From Dysgonomonas sp. 216 (GTDB taxonomy: Bacteria > Bacteroidota > Bacteroidia > Bacteroidales > Dysgonomonadaceae): a stretch of DNA of 64,000 bases. This document shows positions 1 through 8,727 of this stretch, piece after piece. A program made the translations under genes and the position numbers. The stretch spans positions 124,001 through 188,000 of the forward strand of contig NZ_QVMM01000002.1 of the NCBI RefSeq assembly GCF_010501065.1, written 5' to 3'. Numbering within the stretch: position 1 is the stretch's first letter; each line of letters opens with the position of its first letter. A model generated the notes under the pieces. The model was not told the origin of the DNA and ran no database searches. It was given only the letters and a program-made list of their open reading frames with translations.

Positions 1-1
1 T

Positions 2-511
2 TCACGGACGCTTATAATAGCCTCGATATTTGCTATTGTGGTAATATTCGGATTATTGTATCAGGAGTTCAAAAGTTCCAAAATGGCTATTCTGGTTCTT
101 ATCAACCTTCCGTTAGCATTAATAGGGGGAGTGGCAATGATATGGTTAACCTCGGGGGTAATGAGTATACCGTCTATTATTGGGTTTATCTCTTTATTTG
201 GTATAGCAACACGTAATGGTATATTATTGGTATCTCACTACGAACAGTTATTGAGAGAGGGCCACGACCTATACCATACGCTTATTCAAGGCTCTATTGA
301 CAGGTTAAATCCTATACTTATGACTGCTTTATGTTCGGCTTTGGCATTAATACCTCTTGCCATGGGAGGCGATTTGCCGGGAAACGAAATACAGAGTCCT
401 ATGGCACAAGTGATTTTGGGGGGACTTATAACCTCTACTCTTCTTAATGGTTTTATAATACCGATTATATATTCACTTATTAAAAGCCGTAAAACAGCAG
501 ATAAGATATGA
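2..511 (+). CDS. RND efflux permease, CzcA/CusA-like (3' end only)
   Basis: This is the C-terminal part (about 169 residues) of an inner-membrane RND pump that exports substrate using the proton gradient; the reading frame is open to the left edge, so the start lies outside the window. Four or more hydrophobic segments are visible. The motif GNEIQSPMAQVILGG followed by STLLN is typical of the last transmembrane region of heavy-metal RND permeases (HME type, CzcA/CusA). Its TGA stop overlaps the ATG of the downstream TolC-like gene by four bases, so the two are translationally coupled and likely form one pump. The metal substrate cannot be told from this fragment. Confidence 0.88.
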   Translation, partial: SRTLIIASIFAIVVIFGLLYQEFKSSKMAILVLINLPLALIGGVAMIWLTSGVMSIPSIIGFISLFGIATRNGILLVSHYEQLLREGHDLYHTLIQGSIDRLNPILMTALCSALALIPLAMGGDLPGNEIQSPMAQVILGGLITSTLLNGFIIPIIYSLIKSRKTADKI

Positions 512-1692
512 AACATCTAATTTTATATATAAGCATCACTATTTTGGGCATCGGCAACATTTTGGCGCAAAGTTCTATCGAGGACGTATTGACTAATATC
601 GAACAGAACAACAAAATGTTGATATCTGCCCGGCAATCGTCCGAACTTCAGAAAATAGATGCCCGAACCGGAATCTATTTACCAAATCCGAATGTAGAAT
701 ATGAACGTTTGTGGGGTAATAGGGCTTCAGACAATACAATTGAAAATGAACTGACAGTTGCTCAGGAATTTGATTTTCCCACGGCATATTTTCAGCGGAA
801 CAAAATAGTAAACCTGAAAACCGATCAGGCGAATATCCAATACAGAGCCGCACGCCAAAATATATTATTGGAGGCCAAGCAGCTTTGTATCAGTTTGATA
901 TATTATAATAAAGTGAAAGAAATTTTGGAAAAACGCTTGAATAATGCCGAAAGCCTGAACCTTTCTTACCGAAAGAGACTGGAAACGGGTGATGCAAATT
1001 TGTTGGAAACCAATAAAATTGCTCTGGAATTGCTGAATGTACAAACCGAATACCGAACCAATGAGGCGGAAAGGAGCAACTTGTTGAAAAAACTGACGGA
1101 AATGAATGGAGGAACAAATATTGTTTTCACTCAAACTGTTTATCCGTTATCCGAAGAATTGATTAATTTGGAGCAAATAGCACAAAAGCGATTGGAGGCC
1201 AATCCCGAACTAAAATCTCTTGAACATCAGAAAATGATAGCTCAAAGATCGGTATCATTAGCAAAAAGCCTTGCTTTGCCAAAATTTAATTTAGGATATA
1301 AAATGAGTTTTTCCGGTTCGGAAAGGTTTTACGGTTTTGTTGCCGGATTGAGTATCCCTTTGTGGGAAAACAAAAATACAGTGAAACGGGCTAAAGCCGA
1401 AATGGTACTGACCGAAATGGAAATAGATAATACTCAATTAATGCAACGGAGCGAGGTAAATCAGTTATTCGACAAAGCTATGGCGTTGAAAAAATCGTGC
1501 GATGATTTTAAAAATCTCCTATCGGCACAGAACAATGAGCAACTGTTGAGTAAGGCTCTTAATTTAGGGCAAATATCGTTGCTCGAATATCTGACCGAGA
1601 TAAATTTTCTGTATCAAAGTACAGAAAATTATTTGCAAACCGAGAAGGATTATCATTCTACAATTGCAGAACTATTAAAAACAGACTTATAA
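508..1692 (+). CDS. TolC/CzcC-family outer membrane efflux protein
   Basis: A 394-residue outer membrane channel component of a tripartite efflux pump. It has an N-terminal signal peptide ending near residue 21 (ILAQ), then long amphipathic helices with the internal duplication usual for TolC-like proteins; IDARTGIYLPNPNVEYE is the conserved first-repeat segment. The length fits CzcC/CusC relatives. The start overlaps the RND permease stop (ATGA), which supports a shared operon, and a hairpin follows at 1705-1728. The membrane fusion protein must lie upstream of the window. Family assignment is firm; metal specificity is inferred from the neighbour only. Confidence 0.88.
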   Translation: MKHLILYISITILGIGNILAQSSIEDVLTNIEQNNKMLISARQSSELQKIDARTGIYLPNPNVEYERLWGNRASDNTIENELTVAQEFDFPTAYFQRNKIVNLKTDQANIQYRAARQNILLEAKQLCISLIYYNKVKEILEKRLNNAESLNLSYRKRLETGDANLLETNKIALELLNVQTEYRTNEAERSNLLKKLTEMNGGTNIVFTQTVYPLSEELINLEQIAQKRLEANPELKSLEHQKMIAQRSVSLAKSLALPKFNLGYKMSFSGSERFYGFVAGLSIPLWENKNTVKRAKAEMVLTEMEIDNTQLMQRSEVNQLFDKAMALKKSCDDFKNLLSAQNNEQLLSKALNLGQISLLEYLTEINFLYQSTENYLQTEKDYHSTIAELLKTDL

Positions 1693-1704
1693 TAACAAAT
1701 CGAG

Positions 1705-1728
1705 AATGGGGGATATTTATCCTCCATT
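1705..1728 (+). terminator. Hairpin terminator after the efflux operon
   Basis: A ten-base-pair stem, AATGGGGGAT pairing with ATCCTCCATT (one G-U), closes a four-base loop and is followed by a T-rich run. It sits 12 bases after the TolC-like stop, and the glycosyltransferase on the other strand ends just beyond it. Confidence 0.75.
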
Positions 1729-1732
1729 TTTA

Positions 1733-2533
1733 TTATTTAAATAACTTAACTAAGCTCCTTATAATAAATGAAAAGTATCTGTTACGTTTCATTAAGTCGA
1801 CAACGTAATCGTAATTATTCATTTCGGTCATGTATTCATAATCTTTAAAAATAGGCTTGGGCAGAAGTTTTTGGATAGTGTCAAGTTTTTCTTGGTGCAA
1901 TTTATGTTGTTGAGCCTCATTGGTACTTAATCCAAACCACTCGAAAACCACAATATCTACATCTACATAAGCAGGTTGCATATTCTGAAAAATAATAGTC
2001 TCGACAAAAAATTTCCAATCCGATACAATTCGAAGATTTTCATCGTATAACCCATACTGATCGAATAAATCGCGTTTGATAAATGTAGCCTGATGCTTTA
2101 ATGTACTCTTAAAAAAATCGATAAGAGTCAGATTCTTGTTGGGGGCAGGCGATAATGTTCTATGATCTCCAAAATCATTAATTTGATGTCCGGTAATAAA
2201 GGGGGCGTCTATACTTTGTCCGCTTCCGAATATTTTTTCCAAAACATCCGAAGATGTGTAATAATCGCCCGAATTAAGAAAATGACAATACTTACCTGTT
2301 GCTTTGGTTATCCCTTTGTTCATTGCATTATATACTCCGGAATCGGGTTCACTTACCCAATAATCAAAATGTTGAGCATATTGATTAATAATATCCAGAC
2401 ATCCGTCAGTCGATCCTCCGTCAATAATAATAAACTCGAAGTCCCGAAAAGTTTGAGAAACAACACTTTCTATTGTTTTTTGAAGCCCTTTGGCATTGTT
2501 TAGATTGACTGTTATTATAGATAATGCAGGCAT
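1733..2533 (-). CDS. Glycosyltransferase family 2
   Basis: A 266-residue GT-A fold glycosyltransferase that probably transfers a sugar from a nucleotide donor in envelope polysaccharide synthesis. The N-terminus (MPALSIITVNLNN), FIIIDGGSTDG and SEPDSGVYNAMNKG are typical of the WcaA/WfgS-type GT2 group; LNSGDYY stands at the usual metal-binding site. No membrane segment is evident, so it is expected to be cytoplasmic or membrane-associated. It stands alone between convergent efflux genes and the divergent protease gene; a -7 promoter element lies 31 bases upstream. Donor and acceptor cannot be inferred. Confidence 0.85.
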   Translation of the reverse strand: MPALSIITVNLNNAKGLQKTIESVVSQTFRDFEFIIIDGGSTDGCLDIINQYAQHFDYWVSEPDSGVYNAMNKGITKATGKYCHFLNSGDYYTSSDVLEKIFGSGQSIDAPFITGHQINDFGDHRTLSPAPNKNLTLIDFFKSTLKHQATFIKRDLFDQYGLYDENLRIVSDWKFFVETIIFQNMQPAYVDVDIVVFEWFGLSTNEAQQHKLHQEKLDTIQKLLPKPIFKDYEYMTEMNNYDYVVDLMKRNRYFSFIIRSLVKLFK

Positions 2534-2564
2534 ATTTTTAGTTATCGGTTTTTATTTAGGCTTA

Positions 2565-2572
2565 CAAATATA
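2565..2572 (-). promoter_or_regulatory. -7 promoter element for the GT2 gene
   Basis: On the minus strand this reads TATATTTG, matching the Bacteroidota -7 consensus TAnnTTTG, about 30 bases upstream of the 2533 start. No clear -33 element was seen. Confidence 0.55.
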
Positions 2573-2637
2573 AATGATAAAGCAATAGTTATCACTTTAT
2601 TTTGTAAATTATACCTCATCTAAAATATTATTTTTTT

Positions 2638-2645
2638 AAATTTGT
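2638..2645 (+). promoter_or_regulatory. -7 promoter element for the C10 protease gene
   Basis: TAAATTTG matches TAnnTTTG. It would give a leader of about 55 nt before the 2703 start. Confidence 0.5.
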
Positions 2646-2702
2646 AGCTTGGCTTTTTTTGTATTTATTCACAAAAATAAACATATAAACTACAAATAAC
2701 AT

Positions 2703-5297
2703 ATGAAAAGAAAATTATTCCTTTTATTATTGCTCTGTATACCTGCAGCAATAAGTTTTGCAAAGCAGCGTACTCAGTACGAGGCTCACAATATTGCTGA
2801 GGTGTTTTTGAAAAGTAATACAGAGACAAGAAGTTCCCTTAGTGCAGAAAAAAAGCTAACGTTGGCCTATGCTTGTGAAGATGTAAATATGTCAACTCGC
2901 TCTTCAAATAACGAGAGTATAACTTATTATTATGTTTTTAATATTAGCGATAACGATGGGTTTGTTATCGTATCGGGAGATGATCGGGCTAAAGATGTTT
3001 TAGGTTATTCTCAATCGGGTTATTTTGATGTAAATAGCCTTCCTGTAAACTTCGAAAACTGGTTGGCGGTCTACAAAGAAGAAATAGAAGAACTCATAAA
3101 TGCATCGGGAAACGAATATAAGGAAATAGAAACTGTATCTTCTACTGCTCAATCGTTGGCAAGCTCGGTGAATCCGTTACTTGGCGATATAAATTGGAAT
3201 CAGAGTGCACCTTATAACAACCTTTGTCCTGTTATTCCTTCCGGAACAAACGCGGGAAAAAGAACGGTTACAGGATGCGTAGCCACAGCTATGGCACAAA
3301 TAATGGGATATCATAAATGGCCGACAAAAGGAACAGGATCAAGCCATGCTTATTCAACAGGAACTCTTAGTATATCTATACCTTCGGTTAATTTTGGTAA
3401 TACTACTTACGATTGGACAAATATGACCGGAACTTACAATAGTTCCAGCACATTAGAACAGGAAAATGCAGTTGCAACCCTAATGTATCATTGTGGGGTT
3501 TCAGTTCAAATGAATTATAACATCGAAAGTGGGGCTACAACAGCAAAAGTAGCAGAATCTCTGCCTAAGTATTTTGGATACGACGAAGGTATAAATTGTA
3601 TATCGAGAGTATTCTTTGATGCTGCCGGATGGAGGGACATAATTAAGAATGAATTAAGCAATAGTCGTCCCGTGTTATTCAGTGGGCAATCGTCGGGTGG
3701 AGGTCACGCCTTTGTTTGCGACGGATACAATTCGTCTAACTTATTCCATTTCAACTGGGGATGGGGAGGTATGTCGAATGGGTATTTCGAGTTATCGGCA
3801 TTAAACCCGGGTTCGTTAGGGATAGGTGCGGGTAGCGGAGGATATAATTCTCAACAAAGCGTAATCATTGGCATACAGAAGCCGACAGGCTCGTCTACTC
3901 CTGCAGTTACAAAAATGGGATATAAATCAATATGGACAGATACTGAATCGATATCTCTAGGCTCTGATTTCGAAGTTAAAGCCGAGCATGTGGTATTGTC
4001 TGGAGCCAAGTCTCTCGATAGTGGCCATTTTGGAGTAGCACTATGTAATGAGAATGACGCGATTATCTCGATGTTGTATTCGTATGGACCAACCGATTTG
4101 TCATTAGGGTATTACTATGCTTCACCTAAATTTGTATGCGAAATACCATCGGGAACGCAGGCCGGAAATTATAGAATAAGACTAGCATACTCCACCAAAA
4201 CGTTGAATCCTGCTGCTGCCGATTTTAAATTGATGGATACAAAAGTGGGTGCACTTGGCTATATCAAAGCAGAAGTGAAAAATAGCAAAGCATACTTCAG
4301 TTCTCCTACCGAAAATTTGCCGGTACTTAAACTAAACTCGTTTAATATATTGTCAAACAACTTGTATTCCGGAAAAACGGGAGAATTTGAAGCTTCAATA
4401 ACTAATACCAGCAACAACGAGTATAATGCAAATTTGTCTATTATATTCAACATTCCATCAGTCGGAAATGCTCTGGTTTTAAAAGAACCTGTTGTAATTG
4501 CTGCCGGAGAAACCAAGACAGTGACTTTTAAAGGAAAAATATCATATGCGCCTAATACAACCAATCTGTTGGTTTCGGGAAGCTATACTGTACATTTAGG
4601 ATTTGAAACCAATAACAGTGAAACAGGTGTTTACTGGAGTGCATTGAAGACCCTGAGTGGTGTACAAATATTACCTGAACCGACCGAGTTATACGCATTA
4701 TCATTGAACGAAAGAATTGCATTCCCTGATATAAATAAAGTATATACAAACAGTGCAAAGTTAACAGCTCAAATTAAGAATACAGGAGGCCTATTTGAAG
4801 GGTATGTTGTTGCTTTTATTTTCCCTAAAACAGGAGGAGTTTCATTAACACACATCGGTTATCAGGAAGTATCAATTGATAAAGGACAAACAAAAGAAGT
4901 GACATTTTCAGGAGCTATTGATTTGCCTGTAAATATTGCCTATAATATTACAGTTTATTATCATAACGGAATAACATGGGTTGATCTTGACAGATCTGGA
5001 TTTAAATCGTCGTTAAACTTCACGCTTTTAGAACCTACAGTCGGAATCGAACAAAACTATTCTGATAAGAGTATAGGACTATATCCTAACCCTGCAACCG
5101 ATTTCGTGAAATTCGATTCGGAAGACGTTGTGAAAACTGTTCGTATCAGCGATGTGTTTGGCAAACAAGTTTTTGTGAAATCGTTGAATGAGAATGGTAC
5201 TATATCGGTACCCGTACAAGATTTAAGTAACGGAACTTATATATTACAGGCTGAGACCGACAAAGGGGTTATAACTGACAAATTTATCAAAAAATGA
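2703..5297 (+). CDS. Secreted C10 (streptopain-type) cysteine protease with type IX sorting domain
   Basis: An 864-residue secreted peptidase of family C10, the family of streptococcal SpeB and Prevotella interpain. A signal peptide (about residues 1-20) is followed by an inhibitory Spi-type prodomain with the GFVIVSGDDRAKDVLGYS motif. The catalytic domain has the nucleophile Cys192 in TVTGCVATAMAQIMGYH and the general base His335 in GGHAFVCDGY, followed by FNWGWGG. Residues about 390-780 form beta-sandwich repeats. The end (LYPNPATDFVKF to FIKK) is a type A C-terminal sorting domain, so export through the type IX secretion system is expected. The stop overlaps the next gene by four bases. 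It probably degrades host or dietary protein. Confidence 0.93.
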   Translation: MKRKLFLLLLLCIPAAISFAKQRTQYEAHNIAEVFLKSNTETRSSLSAEKKLTLAYACEDVNMSTRSSNNESITYYYVFNISDNDGFVIVSGDDRAKDVLGYSQSGYFDVNSLPVNFENWLAVYKEEIEELINASGNEYKEIETVSSTAQSLASSVNPLLGDINWNQSAPYNNLCPVIPSGTNAGKRTVTGCVATAMAQIMGYHKWPTKGTGSSHAYSTGTLSISIPSVNFGNTTYDWTNMTGTYNSSSTLEQENAVATLMYHCGVSVQMNYNIESGATTAKVAESLPKYFGYDEGINCISRVFFDAAGWRDIIKNELSNSRPVLFSGQSSGGGHAFVCDGYNSSNLFHFNWGWGGMSNGYFELSALNPGSLGIGAGSGGYNSQQSVIIGIQKPTGSSTPAVTKMGYKSIWTDTESISLGSDFEVKAEHVVLSGAKSLDSGHFGVALCNENDAIISMLYSYGPTDLSLGYYYASPKFVCEIPSGTQAGNYRIRLAYSTKTLNPAAADFKLMDTKVGALGYIKAEVKNSKAYFSSPTENLPVLKLNSFNILSNNLYSGKTGEFEASITNTSNNEYNANLSIIFNIPSVGNALVLKEPVVIAAGETKTVTFKGKISYAPNTTNLLVSGSYTVHLGFETNNSETGVYWSALKTLSGVQILPEPTELYALSLNERIAFPDINKVYTNSAKLTAQIKNTGGLFEGYVVAFIFPKTGGVSLTHIGYQEVSIDKGQTKEVTFSGAIDLPVNIAYNITVYYHNGITWVDLDRSGFKSSLNFTLLEPTVGIEQNYSDKSIGLYPNPATDFVKFDSEDVVKTVRISDVFGKQVFVKSLNENGTISVPVQDLSNGTYILQAETDKGVITDKFIKK

Positions 5298-5890
5298 ATT
5301 TGGTAAACAGAACATTATTCATAACAATTGTATCGATAAGCTTGTTGTCTTGCCGAAGTGGCGAGACAACAGGTTCGAAAACAACTGTGGATACCCCTCT
5401 CGAAACAGAAAAAATGACAATACAACCGATAAGGGGCGATCAACCGTCTACCGGAGCATATGCGTCGGGTCCTCAGGCTATTGTGTATAAAACAAGAAAA
5501 GACTATTCCGATCTTGTTCCTGTAACAATGGACGAAACAAAAAACCAGATAATTTCGTATCCGGCACCGTCTGATATATATTATAACGGAAAGCTGGCAA
5601 AGCCAATCCCTTTGAAAAAGGGATATTTGCTCGATAACAGGGGAATTAATCTTAATACGGCTTTCCTTTCCTATACGTACGAAGAATACAGTAAACTGTC
5701 CGAAGCTCCATCGATGGAAGATATGTTGTCGAAAATAGTAGATAAATCGCCCCTGACCGATTTAATAGATTGCGGAAAGAGAAGTGCGTATACTAACGAA
5801 ATTAACGAGCTAAACGCTCTTATAGATGTCAATTTTGAAGGCTGTGCAAGAATGATATCGCGTTCTCCCATATTAGAGATGAAAAAATAA
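5294..5890 (+). CDS. Conserved Bacteroidales lipoprotein coupled to the C10 protease
   Basis: A 198-residue lipoprotein with the lipobox LLSC (Cys20) after a hydrophobic signal. I recognise no characterised domain; segments such as YYNGKLAKPIPLKKGYLLD and NTAFLSYTYEEY resemble a conserved Bacteroidales protein of unknown function. The ATG overlaps the protease stop (ATGA), so the two are translationally coupled and are probably made together. That placement would suit a partner, chaperone or inhibitor of the protease, but it bears no visible similarity to the Spi inhibitor fold, so this is inference. A strong terminator follows. Confidence 0.8.
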   Translation: MNLVNRTLFITIVSISLLSCRSGETTGSKTTVDTPLETEKMTIQPIRGDQPSTGAYASGPQAIVYKTRKDYSDLVPVTMDETKNQIISYPAPSDIYYNGKLAKPIPLKKGYLLDNRGINLNTAFLSYTYEEYSKLSEAPSMEDMLSKIVDKSPLTDLIDCGKRSAYTNEINELNALIDVNFEGCARMISRSPILEMKK

Positions 5891-5914
5891 AAATAAGACA
5901 TGCCACACCTAAAC

Positions 5915-5949
5915 AACAACAGGCGACCCAATTGAGTCGCCTGTTGTTT
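5915..5949. terminator. Bidirectional terminator between the protease lipoprotein and rplI
   Basis: AACAACAGGCGAC pairs perfectly with GTCGCCTGTTGTT (13 bp) around an eight-base loop, with T-rich sequence on the plus side. It separates two convergent operons and probably serves both. Confidence 0.85.
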
Positions 5950-5970
5950 ATTTTGAGGTATTCTCAGAGA

Positions 5971-6414
5971 TTATTCTGAAACAACTTCGAATGGAATTTC
6001 AACCGAAACTTCTTTGTGAAGTTTTGCGATAGCTTTATAACTACCAACTTCTTTTACCGATTCTTTAATCACGATAAGTTTACGATCTACTTGGTAACCC
6101 AATTTATCAAGGGCTTCGGCTATCTGTATGTTAGTAACCGAACCGAAGATAGTACCTGTTGAGCTTGTTTTTGCACCGATAGTAAGAGAAACTCCTTCGA
6201 GTTTTGCAGCAAGAGCTTCGGCATCTTGTTTAATTTTCTCCAACTTGTGAGCACGTTGTTTAAGATTTTCGGCCAAAACTTTTTTCGCAGCCTCAGTAGC
6301 AATAACAGCTTTTTTCTGTGGAAGCAGATAGTTACGTCCGTAACCATCTTTCACAGTCACGACATCGTCCTTATAACCTAAGTTCGCGATATCTTCTATT
6401 AATATAACTTGCAT
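5971..6414 (-). CDS. rplI: 50S ribosomal protein bL9
   Basis: A 147-residue large-subunit protein bL9 of normal length. The N-terminal domain carries [32 protein letters not shown], split here as the L9 signature regions (residues 1-32), then the long connecting helix and the C-terminal rRNA-binding domain. It is last in the rpsF-rpsR-rplI operon, 50 bases after rpsR. Its start is fixed by an AGGAGG sequence eight bases upstream, strikingly strong for Bacteroidota, where such sites are rare. Confidence 0.97.
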   Translation of the reverse strand: MQVILIEDIANLGYKDDVVTVKDGYGRNYLLPQKKAVIATEAAKKVLAENLKQRAHKLEKIKQDAEALAAKLEGVSLTIGAKTSSTGTIFGSVTNIQIAEALDKLGYQVDRKLIVIKESVKEVGSYKAIAKLHKEVSVEIPFEVVSE

Positions 6415-6422
6415 ATTTTTGT

Positions 6423-6428
6423 CCTCCT
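6423..6428 (-). promoter_or_regulatory. Strong Shine-Dalgarno for rplI
   Basis: Minus-strand AGGAGG lies with an eight-base spacer before the rplI ATG. The first gene of the operon and the other genes inspected here lack such a site. Confidence 0.85.
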
Positions 6429-6464
6429 GTTTTTATTAATAATGTAATAAAAAGGTCTGCGACC

Positions 6465-6731
6465 TTATTTCATTAAGTCAGTTACGTAAGGAAGCAAAGC
6501 CAAGTGACGGGCTCTCTTCACAGCTTGAGCAACACGACGTTGGAATTTCAAAGAAGTTCCTGTAATACGGCGAGGAAGTATTTTACCTTGCTCGTTTAAG
6601 AATTTTTTCAAAAACTCAGGATCTTTGTAGTCGATATACTTAATACCGTTCTTTTTGAAACGACAGTATTTTTTCTTTTTTACGTCAACTGACGGTGGAG
6701 TCAAATATCTGATTTCTGATTGTTGTGCCAT
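6465..6731 (-). CDS. rpsR: 30S ribosomal protein bS18
   Basis: An 88-residue small-subunit protein bS18. The core segments [34 protein letters not shown] and [14 protein letters not shown] are the bS18 signature. bS18 binds beside bS6 on the platform of the 30S subunit. It lies three bases downstream of rpsF. An AGGAGG is embedded in the last codons of rpsF with an eight-base spacer to this ATG. In the Flavobacterium johnsoniae ribosome structure, bS18, bS6 and bS21 hold the anti-Shine-Dalgarno tail of 16S rRNA, which makes this strong site interesting. Confidence 0.97.
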   Translation of the reverse strand: MAQQSEIRYLTPPSVDVKKKKYCRFKKNGIKYIDYKDPEFLKKFLNEQGKILPRRITGTSLKFQRRVAQAVKRARHLALLPYVTDLMK

Positions 6732-6734
6732 AGT

Positions 6735-7094
6735 TTAGTCCTCCTTTACTTCTTCTTTTTTAGTTGATGATTTTAAACCTCTTCTCTTTTCAGCATACTG
6801 GAAAGCATACTTATCTTGACGGAAAGTCAAGAATCGGATTACACGCTCATCGCGACGGAAGTTAAGTTCTAACTTGGCGATAACGGCAGGATCTGCCTTA
6901 AACTCAAGGAATGCGTAAAAGCCAGTCGATTTTTTTTGAATCGGATAAGCTAATTTACGTAGTCCCCAATTTTCTTCATTCACAATCTCAGCACCTTCTG
7001 CTGTCAAAAGGCCTTTGAATTTTTCTACCGCTTCCTTCATCTGAACATCAGACAAAACGGGAGTCAAAATGAAAACGGTTTCGTAATTATTCAT
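6735..7094 (-). CDS. rpsF: 30S ribosomal protein bS6
   Basis: A 119-residue bS6, first gene of the rpsF-rpsR-rplI operon. [34 protein letters not shown] and FLTFR are the usual bS6 motifs, and the basic/acidic C-terminal tail is typical. It partners bS18 on the small subunit. No Shine-Dalgarno precedes its ATG, in contrast to the next two genes. A -7 element lies at 7141-7148. Confidence 0.97.
   Translation of the reverse strand: MNNYETVFILTPVLSDVQMKEAVEKFKGLLTAEGAEIVNEENWGLRKLAYPIQKKSTGFYAFLEFKADPAVIAKLELNFRRDERVIRFLTFRQDKYAFQYAEKRRGLKSSTKKEEVKED
6740..6745 (-). promoter_or_regulatory. Strong Shine-Dalgarno for rpsR inside the end of rpsF
   Basis: Minus-strand AGGAGG overlaps the last rpsF codons and stands eight bases before the rpsR ATG, the same spacing as at rplI. 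Confidence 0.85.
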
Positions 7095-7140
7095 AAAACT
7101 CAGTTTAATAAATTGTTAAACAATAATGTTTTTCGGGCTG

Positions 7141-7148
7141 CAAAGATA
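7141..7148 (-). promoter_or_regulatory. -7 promoter element of the rpsF operon
   Basis: Minus-strand TATCTTTG matches TAnnTTTG and predicts a leader of about 40 nt before rpsF. Confidence 0.7.
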
Positions 7149-7263
7149 TGCTTTTTTGATTGTTGCGCCAAATAATTCGCAATAAATCAGCACTTAAAAT
7201 CCCAATTTATTTTCCTTTTCGAAAAATAGAGTTACTAAAAAACTACTTATTTAATATAATAAG

Positions 7264-7271
7264 TATATTTG
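7264..7271 (+). promoter_or_regulatory. -7 promoter element of the O-acyltransferase pair
   Basis: TATATTTG matches TAnnTTTG, 33 bases before the 7305 start. Confidence 0.65.
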
Positions 7272-7304
7272 CACTCGCTTTAAATTTAAATAAAAACTAG
7301 GATA

Positions 7305-8723
7305 ATGTTATTTACAAGCATAATATTTCTTTGCTTTTTTCTTCCTGTTGTAATATTATGTTATTTCTTTATACCACAACGGTTTAAAAATTTATATCTA
7401 TTAGTTGCAAGCCTTTGCTTTTACATCTGGGGCGAAAAAGAATATGTTATATTATTGCTTTCGACTATATGTGTCAACTACGGATGCAGTTTGTTAATTG
7501 AAAAAGGACATAGAAGAATTGGGCTCTGGACGGCAGTTATACTTAGTCTGGGTTCATTATTTTACTTTAAATATGCGACATTCGCATATACAAATATTAT
7601 TAATCTCTTTAATTGGTTGGGTATAAATGAGTCGTATCATAGTATTCCGCAAATTGTTTTACCATTAGGTATTAGTTTTTTCACATTTCAGGTTTTATCT
7701 TATACTATTGATGTATACAGAGGAAATATACATGCAAGCCGTAGTCTTTTAAATTTTGCTACATATATAACCTTATTTCCTCACCTGATTGCAGGACCTA
7801 TCGTTCGTTATATTCATATAGAAAAGCAACTAACGAAAAAAGAACTTTCCTTAGAACAAACGGCTAAAGGTATTGAGCGTTTTATACTCGGACTGATAAA
7901 GAAAATGTTTATAGCCAATAACTGTGCAATAATAGCGGATACCATTTTCCCGTTAGATCCGGCCTTTTATTCGGCAGGCGCAGCATGGATTGCGGCAATA
8001 GCATATTCATTGCAGATATTTTTCGATTTTTCGGCATATTCAGATATGGCAATAGGCTTGGCCTGGATATTCGGATTCAAATTTCATGAGAATTTTAATT
8101 ATCCTTACATTTCAAACTCTATTAAAGAGTTTTGGCGAAGGTGGCATATATCTCTTTCTACTTGGTTCCGCGATTATTTATATATTCCTTTAGGAGGAAG
8201 TCGAGGGTCGAGTTTCAGAACCTATATAAATTTATCAATCGTTTTTTTTGCCACAGGATTATGGCATGGTGCCAGTTGGAATTTTATATTTTGGGGTGCC
8301 TGGCATGGTTTTTTTATTGTAATTGAAAGAATTGGATTTGATTCGATATTGCAAAAGTTATGGAAGCCTTTACAGCATATTTATCTGCTTTTAATTGTAA
8401 TAATAGGTTGGGTGTTTTTCCGTGCCGATGATTTTCAGTCGGCTATATCTTTATTAAAGAAAATGTTTTTCATTGATAACGATATGACAGATGTTGTATA
8501 CTATGCTTCTTCTTTTGTTACTATAAAGAATGTAACCATAATAATTCCGGCTATGTTATTCTGTCTTCCGATATTTCTGCCGCTAAAAAACAAATTTATC
8601 TCTCTGGTAAAAAAAGATATTGGAATAATAATATATTATTTGCTTTTAATACTTTTATTGATGTGTGTTATCACAATGATTTCGGTAGGAACATATAACC
8701 CTTTTATCTATTTTAGGTTTTAA
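7305..8723 (+). CDS. MBOAT-family O-acyltransferase, AlgI-like
   Basis: A 472-residue polytopic membrane protein of the membrane-bound O-acyltransferase family, related to AlgI, PatA and DltB. It probably moves acyl (usually acetyl) groups across the inner membrane for transfer to an extracytoplasmic glycan. About ten hydrophobic segments are visible. The motif FWRRWHISLSTWFRDYLYIPLGGS and the catalytic histidine in ATGLWHGASWNFIFWGAWHG are diagnostic. The partner gene follows after four bases. No polysaccharide gene cluster surrounds the pair, so the acceptor is unknown. Confidence 0.93.
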   Translation: MLFTSIIFLCFFLPVVILCYFFIPQRFKNLYLLVASLCFYIWGEKEYVILLLSTICVNYGCSLLIEKGHRRIGLWTAVILSLGSLFYFKYATFAYTNIINLFNWLGINESYHSIPQIVLPLGISFFTFQVLSYTIDVYRGNIHASRSLLNFATYITLFPHLIAGPIVRYIHIEKQLTKKELSLEQTAKGIERFILGLIKKMFIANNCAIIADTIFPLDPAFYSAGAAWIAAIAYSLQIFFDFSAYSDMAIGLAWIFGFKFHENFNYPYISNSIKEFWRRWHISLSTWFRDYLYIPLGGSRGSSFRTYINLSIVFFATGLWHGASWNFIFWGAWHGFFIVIERIGFDSILQKLWKPLQHIYLLLIVIIGWVFFRADDFQSAISLLKKMFFIDNDMTDVVYYASSFVTIKNVTIIIPAMLFCLPIFLPLKNKFISLVKKDIGIIIYYLLLILLLMCVITMISVGTYNPFIYFRF

Positions 8724-8727
8724 AATT

